A stretch of DNA of 21,639 nt, taken from the NCBI GenBank assembly GCA_036985875.1, contig BTQM01000010.1:1-21639 (forward strand), read 5' to 3'. A model generated the notes under the pieces. It was not told the DNA's origin, did not search any database, and worked only from the letters and a program-made list of their open reading frames with translations. The DNA is from BTQM01 sp036985875. GTDB taxonomy: Bacteria > Patescibacteriota > Minisyncoccia > Phycocordibacterales > UBA1539. Each line of letters begins with the position of its first letter. Position 1 is the stretch's first letter. Positions 13,479 to 20,569 of the stretch are shown here, piece by piece. The position numbers and the translations under genes are program-made.

Positions 13479-13507
13479 CCGGGGGCTATTTGCACCCCGG
13501 TTTTTTT
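13479..13507 (+). terminator. Terminator or attenuator between prkA and yhbH
   Basis: CCGGGG (13479-13484) and CCCCGG (13495-13500) enclose a 10-nt loop and are followed by seven T. A second imperfect hairpin (GCCCG..CGGGC, about 13511-13545) follows. It would lower yhbH and spoVR output relative to prkA, or the two parts may be transcribed separately. Confidence 0.65.
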
Positions 13508-13632
13508 GTTGCCCGCTTGCGGGAATTCCTGTTCGCAAACGGGCGGGATGAACGCGGTAGCACTTGCGGCGTGGCTATTCATCTGCTAATCTGAACCGAG
13601 ATTAAGGTCTTTGACAGACAAGAGAGGTTTCT

Positions 13633-14808
13633 ATGAAAGCTATTTTCCGTCCTTATTCACCGGCGGGCTCCCGTCATTCCGATCGGAGCGCCGGAGACCG
13701 TCTGCGTCATCGGAAGAAAGTGCGCAACTCAATCCGCGAAAATATTGCGGACGTTATTTCCGAGGAAGCAATTATCGGAAGGAGTAAAGACACCATCATT
13801 AAGGTTCCGATCCGGGGCATTAAGGAATACCGGTTTATCTACGGAGAAGACGACTCCGGTGTCGGCACGGGAGATGGTAGTTCGTATCCCGGTAAGACAG
13901 TTGGCAAGAAACGCGGCAAAGGTGAAGGACCGGGATCCCCAGGTGATAAGCCGGGCGTGGACTATTACGAAACGGACATCACCTTGGAAGAGCTCATTGA
14001 GATCATGTTTGAAGATCTGGAGCTTCCCCGCATGGAGCAGAAGCACTTGCGCCTGATTCCCGCAGAGAGGAAGATCAAGCGCAAGGGGTATCGGAGAGCG
14101 GGGCCACGCGTGCGTCTGGACAAGAGACGCACCGTACTTTCGCGTATCCGCAGGAAAATCACCAGCAGTAATAGTGAAAAGAAGAACGACGAAGAAAATA
14201 ACTTTCCATTCCATAATGACGATCTAATATATCGCCATATCAAAGAAGATGTGCGTTTTCAGTCAAACGCGGTGGTGATCTGCATCATGGATACGTCGGG
14301 ATCAATGGACACGGTAAAAAAATATCTTGCGCGCAGCTTCTTTTTTCTTCTGTACCAGTTTGTGTCTGCGAAGTATCAGAATGTTGAAGTGGTGTTTATT
14401 GCTCATCATACCGAGGCGAAAGAAGTCACCGAGGAGCAGTTTTTCCACAAGGGCGAGTCCGGCGGAACGCTTATTTCCTCCGGCTACAAAAAGGCACTAT
14501 CTGTCATAGAAGAGAGATACCACCCTTCGATGTGGAACATATATAGCTTTCATTGCTCCGACGGGGACAATTTTTCCTACGACAATGATGGTGCTGCGCT
14601 TTCGGCACGAAAGCTTTGCGAGGTGTGCAATTTATTCGGTTATGGGGAGATCAAACCGCAGGAAGACTCATACTACGGAGACAGCATGATCAAATTCTTC
14701 GGAAAGAGGCTCAAGAATCACGATAACTTCAAGGAAGTACTGATGCGAAGCAAGGAAGACATCTGGCCTGCGTTCAAAAAATTTCTTAAACACGACAGAG
14801 GAGAATGA
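13633..14808 (+). CDS. yhbH: YhbH/YeaH family protein (DUF444, von Willebrand A-like)
   Basis: 391 residues. The N-terminal half is basic and Gly-rich (RSAGDRLRHRKKVRNSIRENIADVISEEAIIG; a GDDSGVGTGDGSS-type linker near 70-105). The C-terminal half is a von Willebrand A-like domain with the metal-site motif DTSGSM (220-225), a downstream Thr in SGGTLISSGY, and HCSDGDNFSYDND. This is the standard DUF444 layout. Function is linked to PrkA by conserved neighbourhood in distant bacteria; the biochemical role is not settled. AGAGAGG lies upstream of the ATG at 13633. The stop is followed four bases later by spoVR, whose Shine-Dalgarno sequence overlaps the end of this gene. Confidence 0.9.
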   Translation: MKAIFRPYSPAGSRHSDRSAGDRLRHRKKVRNSIRENIADVISEEAIIGRSKDTIIKVPIRGIKEYRFIYGEDDSGVGTGDGSSYPGKTVGKKRGKGEGPGSPGDKPGVDYYETDITLEELIEIMFEDLELPRMEQKHLRLIPAERKIKRKGYRRAGPRVRLDKRRTVLSRIRRKITSSNSEKKNDEENNFPFHNDDLIYRHIKEDVRFQSNAVVICIMDTSGSMDTVKKYLARSFFFLLYQFVSAKYQNVEVVFIAHHTEAKEVTEEQFFHKGESGGTLISSGYKKALSVIEERYHPSMWNIYSFHCSDGDNFSYDNDGAALSARKLCEVCNLFGYGEIKPQEDSYYGDSMIKFFGKRLKNHDNFKEVLMRSKEDIWPAFKKFLKHDRGE

Positions 14809-14812
14809 ACCG

Positions 14813-16213
14813 ATGAGCACATACACATTGGATGATCTTGCGTATTGGGAAGAGAGAATACGTGAAAAGGTGGAAGAGTTCGGACTCTCGTGTTTCTCTC
14901 AGGAGTTTGAGCTGTGTGACCACCGACAGATGATAGGATATATGTCCTATCACGGTATGCCTTCCCACTACCCGCATTGGTCATACGGGAAGTCGTATGA
15001 GAAGCAGGAAACGCTCTATCGCTACGGCGTTACGGGACTTCCTTACGAGATGGTGATAAATTCTGATCCTTCTCTGGCGTATCTCATGAAAGATAACTCA
15101 CTGTGCCTGCAGATCCTTACCATGGCGCACGTGTACGGACATAACGATTTTTTCAAGAACAATTTTACGTTCATGCACACTAATCCTTCTCGGGTGCTGG
15201 AGAGAGTCAATGCGGCGGCAGATCGAATCCGCCGTTACAAAGAAGACCCTTCTGTTGGTTCTGAAAGGGTGGAGAGGGTGCTGGACGGAGCGCATGCGCT
15301 TGCGTTGCAGTGCAGGAGAAACTTTGCCATCCCCAAGCTCTCGCAGGAAGAGCAGAGACGGAGAATGCTGGAGGAGTTCCACGAAAATAAAGAAGGCACA
15401 TTGCCTGATCTGGAAAAACTTCCTCTCTCACCGGAAGAAGACATCCTTCTTTTTATCCGGGATCACGGCCACCGTCTTGCCGAGTGGGAAAAGGATGTGC
15501 TCACCATCGTCCACGAGGAAATGCAGTATTTCATTCCTCAGATGGAGACGAAAATCATAAACGAAGGGTGGGCGTGTTTCTGGCACAGGAGGATCCTCCA
15601 GAGCTTGCGCTTGCCGCAGGAGCTTCATCTTGAGTTTCTGGTTCGCCATAATCAGGTAGTGCGTCCTCATTACGGGGGCGTCAATCCGTACCATGTAGGT
15701 CTTGCAATATGGGACGACATCTATCGTCGGTATAAAAGCTCCACAAGGAATGAAATTGAGAAGTACGGAACACCTGAAAAAAGTGCTTCAGAGAAACTTT
15801 TTGAAGTGCGTGAGGTTGACCGCGATGTCTCTTTCCTGCGGCGCTTCTTGACGGAAGAGCTAATGCGCAAACTGGATATGTTCCGATATCGGCCATTTGG
15901 TAAAGAAGTTATCATAACGGACGTGTCGGACGAGTACGGTTGGAGGGCGGTGAAGGACAGGCTCTTGAAGGACATTGGCGTGGAAACCATCCCCATTATC
16001 AAAATAGAGGATGCAAATTATACCGGTCCACGGGTCCTTTTCTTGAAGCACTATCATGACGGGCGGGACCTTGACGTCACATATGCGGAAAAAACGCTTC
16101 GGCATGTGCAGAAATTGTGGCGCGCGCGTGTGATGCTTGAAACCGTGCGAGACGAGAAAGTGGTCAACTATCGCCTAACGAACAAAGGAAATCTTAAGAT
16201 AACCACTAAATAG
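14813..16213 (+). CDS. spoVR: SpoVR family protein (YcgB-like)
   Basis: 466 residues, near the usual length. Family signatures are the N-terminal LSCFSQEFELCDHRQMIGYMSYHGMPSHYPHW, HVYGHNDFFKNN (106-117), TIVHEEMQYF (231-240) and INEGWACFWH (249-258), then VNPYHVGLAIWDD. The conserved His/Glu clusters look like a metal site, which is an inference. SpoVR is needed for the spore cortex in Bacillus but is also common in non-sporulating bacteria. AGAGGAG is well placed before the ATG. A strong terminator follows the stop, so the trio ends here. Confidence 0.92.
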   Translation: MSTYTLDDLAYWEERIREKVEEFGLSCFSQEFELCDHRQMIGYMSYHGMPSHYPHWSYGKSYEKQETLYRYGVTGLPYEMVINSDPSLAYLMKDNSLCLQILTMAHVYGHNDFFKNNFTFMHTNPSRVLERVNAAADRIRRYKEDPSVGSERVERVLDGAHALALQCRRNFAIPKLSQEEQRRRMLEEFHENKEGTLPDLEKLPLSPEEDILLFIRDHGHRLAEWEKDVLTIVHEEMQYFIPQMETKIINEGWACFWHRRILQSLRLPQELHLEFLVRHNQVVRPHYGGVNPYHVGLAIWDDIYRRYKSSTRNEIEKYGTPEKSASEKLFEVREVDRDVSFLRRFLTEELMRKLDMFRYRPFGKEVIITDVSDEYGWRAVKDRLLKDIGVETIPIIKIEDANYTGPRVLFLKHYHDGRDLDVTYAEKTLRHVQKLWRARVMLETVRDEKVVNYRLTNKGNLKITTK

Positions 16214-16229
16214 TGATAGAAACAATGTT

Positions 16230-16262
16230 ATATTCCGGCAGACTCTGCCGGAATATTTTTTT
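16230..16262 (+). terminator. Terminator after spoVR
   Basis: ATATTCCGGCAG pairs with CTGCCGGAATAT around a 3-nt loop (16230-16256), followed by a T-run. Confidence 0.85.
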
Positions 16263-16342
16263 AATTTGCCTTGCCCGTTTCGCCAAAGGCTCGCCGAGGC
16301 GGATCGGAATAGAGTCTGGATATATGCTCTGAATATAAAGTC

Positions 16343-16366
16343 GGCGGTATGCTTCTGCATACCGCC
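16343..16366. terminator. Hairpin, possible second terminator
   Basis: GGCGGTATGC (16343-16352) pairs with GCATACCGCC (16357-16366) around TTCT, followed by ATTTTC. It lies between spoVR and tRNA-His. The surrounding 16263-16406 has no gene. Confidence 0.5.
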
Positions 16367-16406
16367 ATTTTCGCTACACTCCGGCTGGACTTGTGAACTA
16401 CAAATC

Positions 16407-16415
16407 TGGTATAAC
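16407..16415 (+). promoter_or_regulatory. Extended -10 promoter, probably for tRNA-His
   Basis: TGG plus TATAAC (16410-16415), about 50 bases before tRNA-His. No clear -35. Confidence 0.4.
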
Positions 16416-16464
16416 AGAGGAGCCGTCGTACTGTGAATAGGCGGGGGTAGAACAAAAAATGCAT

Positions 16465-16537
16465 GGTGCCTATGGTGTAATGGTTAGCACTAAAGCTTGT
16501 GGAGCTTTCAGTTCCGGTTCAAATCCGGATAGGCACC
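16465..16537 (+). tRNA. tRNA-His (anticodon GUG)
   Basis: G-1 (16465) faces C73 (16537), the histidine identity pair. Acceptor GTGCCTA/TAGGCAC, T8, D-stem GTGT/GCAC, anticodon stem AAAGC/GCTTT with loop TTGTGGA (anticodon GTG), T-arm TCCGG-TTCAAAT-CCGGA. The next bases are CAA, so CCA is not fully encoded. Confidence 0.92.
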
Positions 16538-16570
16538 CAAAAATAAGGAACGCAGTGACTATATTTTTGG
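16537..16570. terminator. Hairpin at the tRNA-His 3' end
   Basis: CCAAAAATA (16537-16545) and TATTTTTGG (16562-16570) are complementary. The left arm begins at the tRNA's last base, so processing and termination signals overlap. The octamer GCACCCAA at the tRNA end recurs at 16605-16612. Confidence 0.35.
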
Positions 16571-16629
16571 AGTGTGCTGGGCAGAGTTTTCAGACCCAAG
16601 CAGTGCACCCAAGACAATAAAATAACTCT

Positions 16630-16655
16630 CCCTCGTGGAGGGTTTTTTATTTTTG
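16630..16655 (+). terminator. Intrinsic terminator before the NADAR gene
   Basis: CCCTC-GTG-GAGGG (16630-16642) followed by a long T-run. It separates tRNA-His from the NADAR-family gene. Confidence 0.7.
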
Positions 16656-16670
16656 TTTCATTCTGAAACT

Positions 16671-16679
16671 TGTTATAAT
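16671..16679 (+). promoter_or_regulatory. Extended -10 promoter of the NADAR gene
   Basis: TGT plus a perfect TATAAT (16674-16679), seven bases before the ATG at 16687; a leaderless transcript is predicted. A TTGTTT lies 15 bases upstream of the -10. Confidence 0.6.
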
Positions 16680-16686
16680 TTTCAGT

Positions 16687-17148
16687 ATGCATGGTCTTGA
16701 TACTGAAAAACAAATATTCTTTTATGAGCAGGAATTTTATGTATTTTCAAATTTTTCCTCTTTCAAACTTGAATGGAAGGGGTTTCTCTGGATGACTTCT
16801 GAACACGCATATCACTCGGAAAAGTTTGAGGATGAAAATTTAATAGAACAGCTAAAAAATACTCGCTCAGCTCATGACGCCATGAAATTGGCTTATGCTA
16901 ATAAAAGTAAATACAGGAAGGATTGGGACAACATGAAGCTTGAAGTAATGAAAGAGATCTTAAGGGCAAAGGTACAGCAACATCTGTATGTTAAGAAAAA
17001 ATTGCTGGAATCTGGGCATAAAGAGCTCATAGAAAATTCTTGGCGTGATCCGTATTGGGGATGGGGACCGAACAAAGATGGTGAAAACCATCTAGGAAAG
17101 CTCTGGATGGAAATTCGCGATGAGATGCGTTCTCGTACGGATGAATAA
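16687..17148 (+). CDS. NADAR domain protein (YbiA-like)
   Basis: 153 residues, a single NADAR domain. Visible motifs are FYVFSNFSSFKLEW (residues 17-30), WMTSEHAYHSEKF (35-47, with the conserved Glu of SEHAY), the helical KYRKDWDNMKLEVMKEILRAKV, and the C-terminal RDPYWGWGPNKDGENHLGKLWMEIRDEM (about 119-146). Characterised relatives remove ribose-linked groups: plant and bacterial YbiA-type enzymes hydrolyse riboflavin-pathway intermediates, and others reverse guanine ADP-ribosylation of nucleic acid. Which applies here cannot be told from sequence alone. The gene has its own strong promoter. The next gene encodes a nucleotide-related fusion, which makes a nucleotide role likely. Confidence 0.87.
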   Translation: MHGLDTEKQIFFYEQEFYVFSNFSSFKLEWKGFLWMTSEHAYHSEKFEDENLIEQLKNTRSAHDAMKLAYANKSKYRKDWDNMKLEVMKEILRAKVQQHLYVKKKLLESGHKELIENSWRDPYWGWGPNKDGENHLGKLWMEIRDEMRSRTDE

Positions 17149-17243
17149 AGGATTCACTTTGTATTTTATACATATTCGTCTTGTGAGAACCATATATGAA
17201 GGTTCTTTGACCTCGTGGCGCAAAAGGAGTAGGATGGGTTTAT

Positions 17244-18284
17244 ATGGTTATTATCGCAACAGGTATTTCAGGGGCGGGCAAAAAGGAGTATCTGAAGAGA
17301 TTCGAGAAGTACGCCTCATCGCTAGGGAAAAGGGTGAAGATATATCATGTGGGCGAGCTTTTGCTTGCCCGTGCGGCGGAAGATGGTCTCAATATCACCC
17401 ACAAGAACATTTTGAATACGAACAAGCACACGATCGTCGCGCTCCGAAGCGCTGTGTACGAAAGTATTCTGAATGATTATGAAAAAAACAAAAAGAAGTA
17501 TGACGTGGTTATTGTAAGTATCCACGGGTTTTTCTATTGGAAAAAGACATTCCATCACTCCTATGATCATTCATATATCAACAAATTCAACCCCGATCTA
17601 TTCATGACGATCATGGGCGACGCTGTTGACATCAAGAAAGAGTTGGATGTGCGTGAACAGCGAAAGGAAGAGAAGCTTTCGCTTGAAGAGATACTGCTGT
17701 GGCAGAACGTGGAAACAGAGGTGATGATGACGTGGGCGGGGCTTAACGGAAAGCCGTTCTACGCGTTTTTTAACACGCAATCGCTGGCAACATTCTACAA
17801 GCTCGCGTTTCTTCCTGAGATGGAGACGGTGTATTTGAGTATGCCGATGACCCACTTGAAAGACGAGAAAGACAAAAAGCGCATTGTGGAATTTGCTAAA
17901 AAGCTTGAGGAGTACTTCACTGTATTTGTTCCTCTTGAAGGGAAGGGGGGTCTGCCGGATGTCAACGCGGGGCTTTCGGCTGATACGCTTGCGGAGTACA
18001 CCACTTCGCACCAGGCGGTGAAAGTTGACCTCGACCTGCTCCTGAATCAAAGCAAGCGTATTATAGTGTTTTTCCCCAAGGCGGTCTCAAGTCCGGGCGC
18101 CATCAACGAGCTTCGCGAGGCGCATGAGACGAATAAGGGGGCGTGGGTTATTTATCCGTCGGAGACCGTGAGTCCCTTCCTGACGTTTTATTTGGACAAG
18201 TCATTTAAGGACGAGAAAGACTTCTTTGTGTTTCTGAAACGCGAGCAAAAAGGCAAGAAGCGTTTTACGGAAAAACTCAACTGA
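17244..18284 (+). CDS. P-loop kinase-like protein fused to a nucleoside 2-deoxyribosyltransferase-like domain
   Basis: 346 residues in two parts. Residues 1 to about 187 look like an adenylate-kinase-type P-loop domain: IIATGISGAGKKEYLKRF, VKIYHVGELLL, DVVIVSIHGFFYWKK and a FNPDLFMTIMGDAVDIKKEL segment. The Walker A reads GISGAGKK, with Lys where Ser/Thr normally follows GK. Residues about 195-346 resemble nucleoside 2-deoxyribosyltransferases: VYLSMPMTH, VDLDLLLNQSKRIIVFFP, and SSPGAINELREAHETNKGAWVIYP, where E289 fits the catalytic Glu. The fusion suggests handling of nucleosides or nucleotides; no substrate can be named. AAAAGGAG lies about 14 bases before the ATG at 17244. It follows the NADAR gene by 95 bases on the same strand. 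Confidence 0.65.
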   Translation: MVIIATGISGAGKKEYLKRFEKYASSLGKRVKIYHVGELLLARAAEDGLNITHKNILNTNKHTIVALRSAVYESILNDYEKNKKKYDVVIVSIHGFFYWKKTFHHSYDHSYINKFNPDLFMTIMGDAVDIKKELDVREQRKEEKLSLEEILLWQNVETEVMMTWAGLNGKPFYAFFNTQSLATFYKLAFLPEMETVYLSMPMTHLKDEKDKKRIVEFAKKLEEYFTVFVPLEGKGGLPDVNAGLSADTLAEYTTSHQAVKVDLDLLLNQSKRIIVFFPKAVSSPGAINELREAHETNKGAWVIYPSETVSPFLTFYLDKSFKDEKDFFVFLKREQKGKKRFTEKLN

Positions 18285-18317
18285 GCAAGTTATGTGCATT
18301 TTGAAAAGCTAGCGCAG

Positions 18318-18354
18318 TTTCCTCCGACCAAGCGAGGGTTTTTCTTTTGTAAAA
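18318..18354 (+). repeat. Imperfect 37-bp direct repeat, copy A (also weak terminator)
   Basis: Similar to 18444-18480: both contain TTTCC-CCGAC..AGCGAGG followed by a pyrimidine-rich run. In this copy CCTC/GAGG plus the T-run could end transcription of the upstream gene. Confidence 0.4.
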
Positions 18355-18425
18355 TCTGCCTTCGCCAAAACTTCGCGCGGACAGGCTATTTTGCAGGCAG
18401 AGCGAGTATGGTTTTTCATAATAAA

Positions 18426-18446
18426 AAACGAGGTGGAACCTCGTTT
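18426..18446. terminator. Hairpin terminator candidate
   Basis: AAACGAGGT (18426-18434) pairs with ACCTCGTTT (18438-18446) around GGA, with A/T-rich flanks. Confidence 0.5.
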
Positions 18447-18480
18447 CCCCCGACAGAGCGAGGACTATCCTTTTTACAAA
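18444..18480 (+). repeat. Imperfect 37-bp direct repeat, copy B
   Basis: Partner of 18318-18354; it overlaps the right arm of the hairpin at 18426-18446. Confidence 0.4.
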
Positions 18481-18484
18481 CATT

Positions 18485-18514
18485 GCCTGTCTGCGTGCGT
18501 ACATGCACAGGCAG
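18485..18514. repeat. Palindromic repeat shared with ruvX
   Basis: Its reverse complement begins CTGCCTGTGC and ends GCACGCAGACAGGC, the same ends as 2009-2035 inside ruvX; only the central bases differ. GCCTGT at one end pairs with ACAGGC near the other. A related-looking GC-rich palindromic segment lies at about 18357-18388. Confidence 0.6.
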
Positions 18515-18682
18515 GCGGTAGGTGAAAGAGAAATTAAGGAGGTGAATAGACCTGTGCCCTGTGGGTGAAAATTTATCTGTTTGAGGGCGCTGAAAGCGGA
18601 CGAGTTATGGATTTTTCGTGACGAACCGACTGTAATTTCCTTTCACCGCGAGCACGTTTGTAAAAAGAATAGTCCGAGCGGC
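18515..18682. other. Gene-poor stretch with an orphan Shine-Dalgarno sequence
   Basis: A clear AAGGAGG occurs near 18537-18543, but only very short frames follow: an 18-codon frame MKIYLFEGAESGRVMDFS from a GTG near 18566, and a longer frame from 18581 that then runs antisense through the DUF6899-like gene. No gene is called. It may be the start of a decayed gene. Confidence 0.3.
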
Positions 18683-18943
18683 CTAATATACGTCCCCATT
18701 TTCCTTAATCTTTGCATCCTCGTAGGGCGCGGCTTTTCGCCTATAGAACTCCAGTTTTGCGGCCTCAAGCGCCCCGATAAGTTCATTAATGTCCTTGTAG
18801 CGGGCTTCTCCCGCGAGCGCTAGCATCAGTTTCGTTATCGTATAATTGAGCTCTCCCGCACGCTGCTCCATATCGATGAGCTCGGCGATTTTTTTAATGT
18901 GCGCGTCTAGCATATCTCGGCGCTTTTGTGCTATGTAGGGCAT
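18683..18943 (-). CDS. DUF6899-like small protein of unknown function
   Basis: 86 residues, helical and charged. The pattern MPYI..RRDMLDAHIKKIAELI, GELNYTITKLML, YKDINELIGALEAAKLEFYRRKAAPYED and the final IKENGDVY matches a family I know from CPR bacteria and phages as DUF6899, whose members share the ending AAPYEDxKxxxNGDVY. There are no membrane segments or enzymatic motifs, and its function is unknown. It stands alone on the minus strand, with an extended -10 promoter upstream and a leader of about 35 bases without a Shine-Dalgarno sequence. Confidence 0.8.
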   Translation of the reverse strand: MPYIAQKRRDMLDAHIKKIAELIDMEQRAGELNYTITKLMLALAGEARYKDINELIGALEAAKLEFYRRKAAPYEDAKIKENGDVY

Positions 18944-18984
18944 GATGTGGCTTGTGAGTAAATGAATAAATAATGGTTACCACC

Positions 18985-19013
18985 ACTATAGCATGTCGGT
19001 GTACATGCGCCAA
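18985..19013 (-). promoter_or_regulatory. Promoter of the DUF6899-like gene
   Basis: On the minus strand: TTGGCG (19008-19013), a 17-bp spacer and TATAGT (18985-18990), preceded by TGC as an extended -10. Confidence 0.55.
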
Positions 19014-19055
19014 ATGACGTGGTGCAGACGCGTTTTTTGCTTCGCTTGCGCCCCC

Positions 19056-19095
19056 TTGTGTTATCGGAAGAATGTGGTAGCGTGGAGTATAGATA
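19056..19095 (+). promoter_or_regulatory. Promoter-like block of the S41 peptidase gene
   Basis: TTGTGT (19056-19061), 16 bases, TAGCGT (19078-19083), then TAGATA. Without gaps it matches 20570-20609 in about 28 of 40 positions, in conserved patches (TTGTGTTA, AATGTG, CGTGGA, TAGATA). Confidence 0.5.
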
Positions 19096-19133
19096 TCATT
19101 ATTCTTTGAAAACCACGAAGGAGGCGAAGAGCC

Positions 19134-20426
19134 ATGAAAAGTATTGTAAGGATCCTTATTGCTTTGGTTTTTTCTTTTTTTATGTTTGCGACGGTGGGCG
19201 CCCCGCAAGAATCAGTGGCGGTATCCGGCTTATTCTCCAAGGGGGAGCTTAGGAAGCTGCATTTCTACAAGCAACTTATTCAGAAGAGGGGTGTAATAAA
19301 AGGTGTTACCAATGAAAAGCTGCTTGATCGCGCCATCCGAGGGATGCTCCGCGGACAGGACCCGCATTCGGGGTATGTCAGCAAGGATGAATATGAAGAC
19401 AGGATAGCCGATGCGATAGGCAAGTTTGGCGGCGTGGGGATCAGTGTCATCATTGAGAATGGCGTCTTAAAAGTTATTGCGCCGATTGATGGCGCTCCTG
19501 CCGATCGCGCCGGAGTAAAAACAGGTGATCTAATCGTGCGTGTGAACAGGGTGCCGGTTAGGGGCATGAGTACGATGGAAGTCGCCAAGATCATACGCGG
19601 TAAGCCAGGTACGAATGTTACTCTGACCATCATCCGCAAGGGAGAGCCGAAATTGATCGTTATCACCCTCACGCGGGAGATCATCAAGATCGTAAGCGTG
19701 AAATCGCGTATGCTTGAGAAGGGCTTCGGCTACGTACGTATTTCTTCGTTTGGAGCAAACACCGCCGATGATCTTTTAAGCGCGCTTAAAGCGCTTGAAA
19801 AAGAGAACGGTGGACCACTTGCCGGACTCGTGCTTGACCTTCGCAACAATCCCGGGGGGCTTGTCAGCTCCGCACAGGATGTCGCCAGCACCTTCTTGGG
19901 TGATCCGCACATGAAGATCGTGACCTTTAAGGAGCGAACGGTAGAATATTCCCTTTTCGCGACAGCTGATGATGCGCTCGGCGGCGCGCCGCTTGTGGTG
20001 CTCGTCAACGGCGGATCTGCTTCTGCTTCGGAGCTTGTGGCGGCGGCGCTTCAGGACAATGGCCGCGCCTTGATCGTGGGCTTACCCACGTTCGGCAAGG
20101 GTTCTGCGCAAGCAACCATACGGTATCGTGATGGAAGCGCGGCACATCTTACCATTGGGCTGTTTTATCGCCCGTCGGGCGAAGCGGTGCAGGTGAAAGG
20201 TATCACGCCGGATGTCGTACTTGAGAACATAACGGTCGCAAAGTCTGATCTAAAGAAGACACGGTTGCGCGAGAAGGACCTGATGAGACATCTGGGAAAC
20301 CCCGATGCAGATGCGAATGCAGCTGCAAAAAAAGAGAAGCGTCGTACCGTCCTTGCAAAAGAGGATTTTCAGCTCTATCGGACACTCGACCTCCTCAAAG
20401 GGATCGCACTCTATCACAAGAAGTAA
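19134..20426 (+). CDS. S41 family C-terminal processing peptidase (CtpA/Prc-like)
   Basis: 430 residues. An N-terminal hydrophobic segment (about 5-22) acts as a signal or anchor. A PDZ domain follows (about 98-180: GVGISVIIENG, APADRAGVKTGDLIVRVN), then the S41 protease core with GFGYVRISSFG, LVLDLRNNPGGLVSSAQDVAS (232-252), the serine motif NGGSASASE (292-300) and the lysine general base in PTFGKGSAQ (K322). These enzymes cleave proteins at the C-terminus outside the cytoplasm and are used in envelope maturation and quality control. GAAGGAGG precedes the ATG at 19134. The tail (about 370-430) is charged. A terminator follows. It shares an upstream block with the secreted-protein gene at 20627. 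Confidence 0.9.
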   Translation: MKSIVRILIALVFSFFMFATVGAPQESVAVSGLFSKGELRKLHFYKQLIQKRGVIKGVTNEKLLDRAIRGMLRGQDPHSGYVSKDEYEDRIADAIGKFGGVGISVIIENGVLKVIAPIDGAPADRAGVKTGDLIVRVNRVPVRGMSTMEVAKIIRGKPGTNVTLTIIRKGEPKLIVITLTREIIKIVSVKSRMLEKGFGYVRISSFGANTADDLLSALKALEKENGGPLAGLVLDLRNNPGGLVSSAQDVASTFLGDPHMKIVTFKERTVEYSLFATADDALGGAPLVVLVNGGSASASELVAAALQDNGRALIVGLPTFGKGSAQATIRYRDGSAAHLTIGLFYRPSGEAVQVKGITPDVVLENITVAKSDLKKTRLREKDLMRHLGNPDADANAAAKKEKRRTVLAKEDFQLYRTLDLLKGIALYHKK

Positions 20427-20455
20427 GCGCGTTCTGTTTTTATGCAGAGCGTTCT

Positions 20456-20490
20456 ACTGCCCCACGCACTAATGCGGGGGCAGTTTTTAT
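20456..20490 (+). terminator. Terminator after the S41 peptidase gene
   Basis: ACTGCCCC (20456-20463) pairs with GGGGCAGT (20477-20484), with CGC/GCG inside, followed by TTTTTATTA. Confidence 0.8.
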
Positions 20491-20569
20491 TAGCGATGTA
20501 GGGTTCCATCTGTATCGAGAGTGTTGATACGTTCGGGCGGGTGCTCCCAGAAGATTATATATGCCACCA

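Noticed and set aside
14813..16213. SpoVR as evidence of sporulation
   Set aside because: The family is common in non-sporulating bacteria and no other sporulation gene is in the window.
17598..18050. Minus-strand 150-residue frame inside the P-loop/NDT gene
   Set aside because: Antisense shadow, rich in Arg/His/Leu as expected from the complementary codons.
18581..18823. Plus-strand frame antisense to the DUF6899-like gene
   Set aside because: No recognisable protein; most of it mirrors the minus-strand gene.
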